A stretch of DNA of 8,178 nucleotides from CAZIDL01 sp964537825 (GTDB lineage Bacteria > Bacteroidota > Bacteroidia > Flavobacteriales_D > CAYVSK01), in assembly GCA_964537825.1 (NCBI GenBank), contig CAZIDL010000090.1, positions 1 through 8,178 on the forward strand, in the 5' to 3' direction. Under the pieces are notes generated by a model. That model did not search any database and was not told the origin of the DNA. It saw nothing but the letters and a program-made list of their open reading frames with translations. This document shows, in pieces, positions 6,288 to 8,178 of the stretch. The stretch's first letter is position 1; each line of letters begins with the position of its first letter. Both the position numbers and the translations under genes were made by a program.

Positions 6288-6500
6288 GGATCTGGTAGAA
6301 GCCGAAAAACTGTCGATCATGTTATTGAGCGGCTCTGGTGCAGCGTCAAGTACGAGGAGATCTATGCCCGATCAGCAGGGACGGTCTGGGACCATAACGG
6401 AACCTAAGGGAATATTTTCACCGTTTCATACGAGGAGAATTCGAAGGAAGTCTTGGGATGCCGCACAGCCCGGGAGTTCTTTAGGAAGAAAGCGGCTTGA
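6288..6500 (+). pseudogene. IS3-family transposase C-terminal remnant
   Basis: One frame reads GRSRKTVDHVIERLWCSV followed by KYEEIYA, then an in-frame TAA at 6405-6407, and then NIFTVSYEENSKEVLGCRT followed by AREFF, ending at TGA 6498-6500. This follows the end of the IS3-family OrfB DDE domain as I remember it (DNVFVERLWRSVKYEEIYL, then a YF...FYNEERPHQSLG stretch, then YRTPAEVF). From EEIY to LG the spacing fits without gaps if the stop is counted as one codon. The catalytic Glu corresponds to codon 6327-6329 (IERLW). About one codon is missing between DHV and IERLW. The two catalytic aspartates are absent. A possible relic of the HSDRG motif appears out of frame near 6271-6284. The 6501-6600 stretch may be the IS tail, but no terminal repeats or target duplication could be identified. 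It is nonfunctional. Confidence 0.75.
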
Positions 6501-6613
6501 AGAAGCGGATCAATGGAAACGAAGAACGAGCGAACTTAAATTTGGCGATTCCTTGTCCTAAGAGCGGTGGAATTATAGTGTATCCATGGAACCTAGCCGG
6601 TCCATAACTTGAA

Positions 6614-7936
6614 ATGAGCACAGCAAAAGAGCCATCCGAACTCGAGGTGATCGAGGAGGACGGAAGGGATCCCGCGGATGAATTAGCCTTCAAGGTCCTT
6701 CCTCAACTTCGGAAAAGTTTTCGTCAGGAAGTTCGCTCCCGTTTTGAAAAGAATGGGACATCCAGGATGTTGAAGGATGAGGAAACGGATCTTGAAGCTT
6801 TTTATGAGGAAGAGCTTAAGGAGATCCTCGTTGAGCTGGCAGAGATCCATTATAAGATGAAGAATGCCGGAAAGGGGAAACAATGGGTCAAAGGGGCTTC
6901 TCAAGCTGCACTCGTGGTTTTCCCACTCGTCGCCCTCGCTTATCTGATCCATCCCATAGCGGGGTTATGGACCTTTATAATAGGTCTCCTGGTGATGACG
7001 CTCGGCGTACGAATGGGATTCGTCCTTCCTAGGGCGGCAGAGCTCAACATCTTTTTCAAAGCCAAGCTCTTACCCCGTTTATTCGCTCATTTTTTCGATG
7101 AAGTCCGCTTCGATCCTTTCGATGGCCCTTCTCCGGAACAAATCGACCGTGCTCTCCTGATCCCCGCACCGGTCCGAGGGGTCCACTCCGAAGGCAAGAT
7201 CCATGGACGGATCGGAAAGCTTCGCTTCGAGTGCTCCGAAGCATCCCTTTTGCCGTCCCAACCCAAGGTCAGGGGCATCATGACCAAAGCGCAAAGGGAA
7301 CGGAATCGGATCACCCAGATGTACGGGATGGAAAGGCCTAAAGGCTACGTGAGCGGCCTAATATTCAAAGCGGAGTTCCCGAAAGGATTTCAGGGTATCA
7401 CCCTGTTTCGTCCCAACGAGGTGCCTGGATGGACTATCATGCAAGGGAAGGGAGGTAAGCTCTCTCGCTATGATCCGGAAGCCAGGAAGCAGACTGAGGA
7501 AGGACGTGAACTCGAGCCGGTTAATTTGGAAGACCCCGAGTTCGAAAAGGCCTACAGCGTTTTCAGCACCGACCAGTTACAGGCTCGCTCTATCCTCACA
7601 CCGAACTTCATGGAACGTATCAAGGACTTCGACAGAAAGTGGGGCGACAAGGTCTTCATGAGCTTCAGGGGGCAAGAGCTCTTGATCGCAGTGCATACCG
7701 AAAAGCGATTGCTACGCCCCCACCTGGACGTTCCGATCGGTTCCAGGCAACGACCCGGAAAGCTCTTTACGGTCGAAGAGGAGGTCGAACGGTTCACTCA
7801 GGATGAGCCGAAGAAAGATCCTGAGGAGCTGTTCTCTAAGGAGGACCTGAAACATTTCTGCCACGATATCCGAGATATCATCGGGATCCTGGAGGAGTTG
7901 GGTTTGGAAGGTCAAGCCGCAGAGGGGCGTGCCTGA
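6614..7936 (+). CDS. DUF3137-like membrane protein
   Basis: A 440-residue protein of unknown function. The N-terminus is acidic and predicted cytoplasmic, with a charged helix at about 60-85 (FYEEELKEILVELAEIHYKM). Two closely spaced hydrophobic segments follow, about 98-113 (ALVVFPLVALAYLI) and 118-137 (GLWTFIIGLLVMTLGVRMGF), forming a helical hairpin. The rest is soluble. The stretch GYVSGLIFKAEFPKGFQGIT, the later LEDPEFEKAYSVFSTDQLQA followed by RSILTPNFMERI, and VFMSFRGQELLIAVH resemble the DUF3137 family in order and spacing. The family assignment is by recognition, not search. ATG 6614 is the first usable start: the ATG at 6585 meets a stop after eight codons. There is no obvious ribosome site. 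The IS relic lies directly upstream, so the original promoter may have been displaced. The C-terminal end overlaps the next frame by 8 nt. Confidence 0.85.
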   Translation: MSTAKEPSELEVIEEDGRDPADELAFKVLPQLRKSFRQEVRSRFEKNGTSRMLKDEETDLEAFYEEELKEILVELAEIHYKMKNAGKGKQWVKGASQAALVVFPLVALAYLIHPIAGLWTFIIGLLVMTLGVRMGFVLPRAAELNIFFKAKLLPRLFAHFFDEVRFDPFDGPSPEQIDRALLIPAPVRGVHSEGKIHGRIGKLRFECSEASLLPSQPKVRGIMTKAQRERNRITQMYGMERPKGYVSGLIFKAEFPKGFQGITLFRPNEVPGWTIMQGKGGKLSRYDPEARKQTEEGRELEPVNLEDPEFEKAYSVFSTDQLQARSILTPNFMERIKDFDRKWGDKVFMSFRGQELLIAVHTEKRLLRPHLDVPIGSRQRPGKLFTVEEEVERFTQDEPKKDPEELFSKEDLKHFCHDIRDIIGILEELGLEGQAAEGRA

Positions 7937-8144
7937 TCGAGCCGGGAAGGGCCAATATAGGAAAGCCTTCAAGGAAGAGGTCATGACCCGGCTTATGGCC
8001 TGTATCGATCCCAACATCGAATACGAAGCTTTGAACGAGGACCAGATAAAGTCCCCGATCGCTTTCGAGGGGGGATCCTTGAATACTTCCCAATCATGTC
8101 CCAAAAGGTCCAAGGGGTCCGTCCGATTAAAAAGAACATCCTGA
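7929..8144 (+). pseudogene. Fragment resembling the middle of another DUF3137 protein
   Basis: GTG at 7929 overlaps the end of the preceding gene. The frame reads GKGQYRKAFKEEVMTRLMA, then CIDPNIEYEALNEDQIKSPI, then AFEGG. This resembles the DUF3137 segment just after the membrane hairpin (F-K-x-x-[LV]-x-x-[LI] ... [DE]-x-x-[LIV]-x-[YF]). It also aligns with residues about 143-182 of the neighbour (FFKAKLLPRLFAHFF, EVRFDP, PEQI). DNA identity with that neighbour is low, so this is not a recent tandem copy. The N-terminal membrane part is missing. After a six-G run (8069-8074) the frame becomes Ser/Lys/Arg-rich and stops at 8142-8144, whereas the frame entered by adding one base stays open to the window end. 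It is probably a decayed or frameshifted relic. A short intact gene is possible but less likely. Confidence 0.5.
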
Positions 8145-8178
8145 AGCCTTCCTATTTCCCACTACGAGCGGGAAGGGT

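Noticed and set aside
6319..6561. 80-codon plus-strand frame in the intergenic region
   Set aside because: It overlaps the transposase remnant in a different frame. The family motifs are in the frame with the TAA at 6405, not in this one.

Overview
The window looks like chromosomal DNA from a member of the Bacteroidota, probably a Flavobacteriales-like lineage of moderate GC. Three things suggest this: a receptor that joins a two-component-type beta-propeller and a Y_Y_Y domain to a SpoIIE/PP2C phosphatase, a lipoprotein of a type I associate with Bacteroidota, and weak or absent Shine-Dalgarno sequences. No database search was possible, so the assignment rests on recognised domain architecture. 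There is no rRNA, tRNA, CRISPR array or intact mobile element.

Layout. Bases 1-130 hold what look like the end of one gene (stop at 72-74) and the start of another (ATG at 78 or 90). The second runs straight into a 5'-truncated copy of a SpoIIE phosphatase domain (about 131-769). After about 100 bp comes the main gene (872-4438, +), a 1188-residue membrane receptor: signal peptide, multi-blade propeller, Y_Y_Y domain, one transmembrane helix, coiled coil and a C-terminal SpoIIE phosphatase. The truncated copy is homologous to this last domain, and the final 42 nt of the two are identical. A convergent gene (4616-6025, -) encodes a 469-residue lipoprotein of unknown function. The 588-bp gap that follows (6026-6613) holds two abutting palindromes (6112-6151) and the decayed C-terminus of an IS3-family transposase (about 6288-6500). 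Next is a DUF3137-like membrane protein (6614-7936, +). It overlaps a short stretch (7929 onward) that resembles the middle of another DUF3137 protein and appears frameshifted.

How the genes work together. The receptor probably senses something in the periplasm and controls serine/threonine dephosphorylation of a cytoplasmic partner. No anti-sigma factor, antagonist or kinase partner lies in the window. The lipoprotein and the DUF3137-like gene have no evident link to it.

Most unusual feature. Short palindromes lie inside coding sequence without breaking the frame. One is a perfect 28-bp palindrome at 2099-2126 in the propeller. A 28-bp near-palindrome (374-401) and a degenerate 28-bp counterpart (4058-4085) occupy the same variable loop of the two SpoIIE domains. 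Both begin with GTAGG read as Val-Gly, but their interiors differ. Together with duplicate fragments, a sharp codon-use break at the phosphatase domain and an IS relic, this points to a locus shaped by small repeats and domain shuffling.
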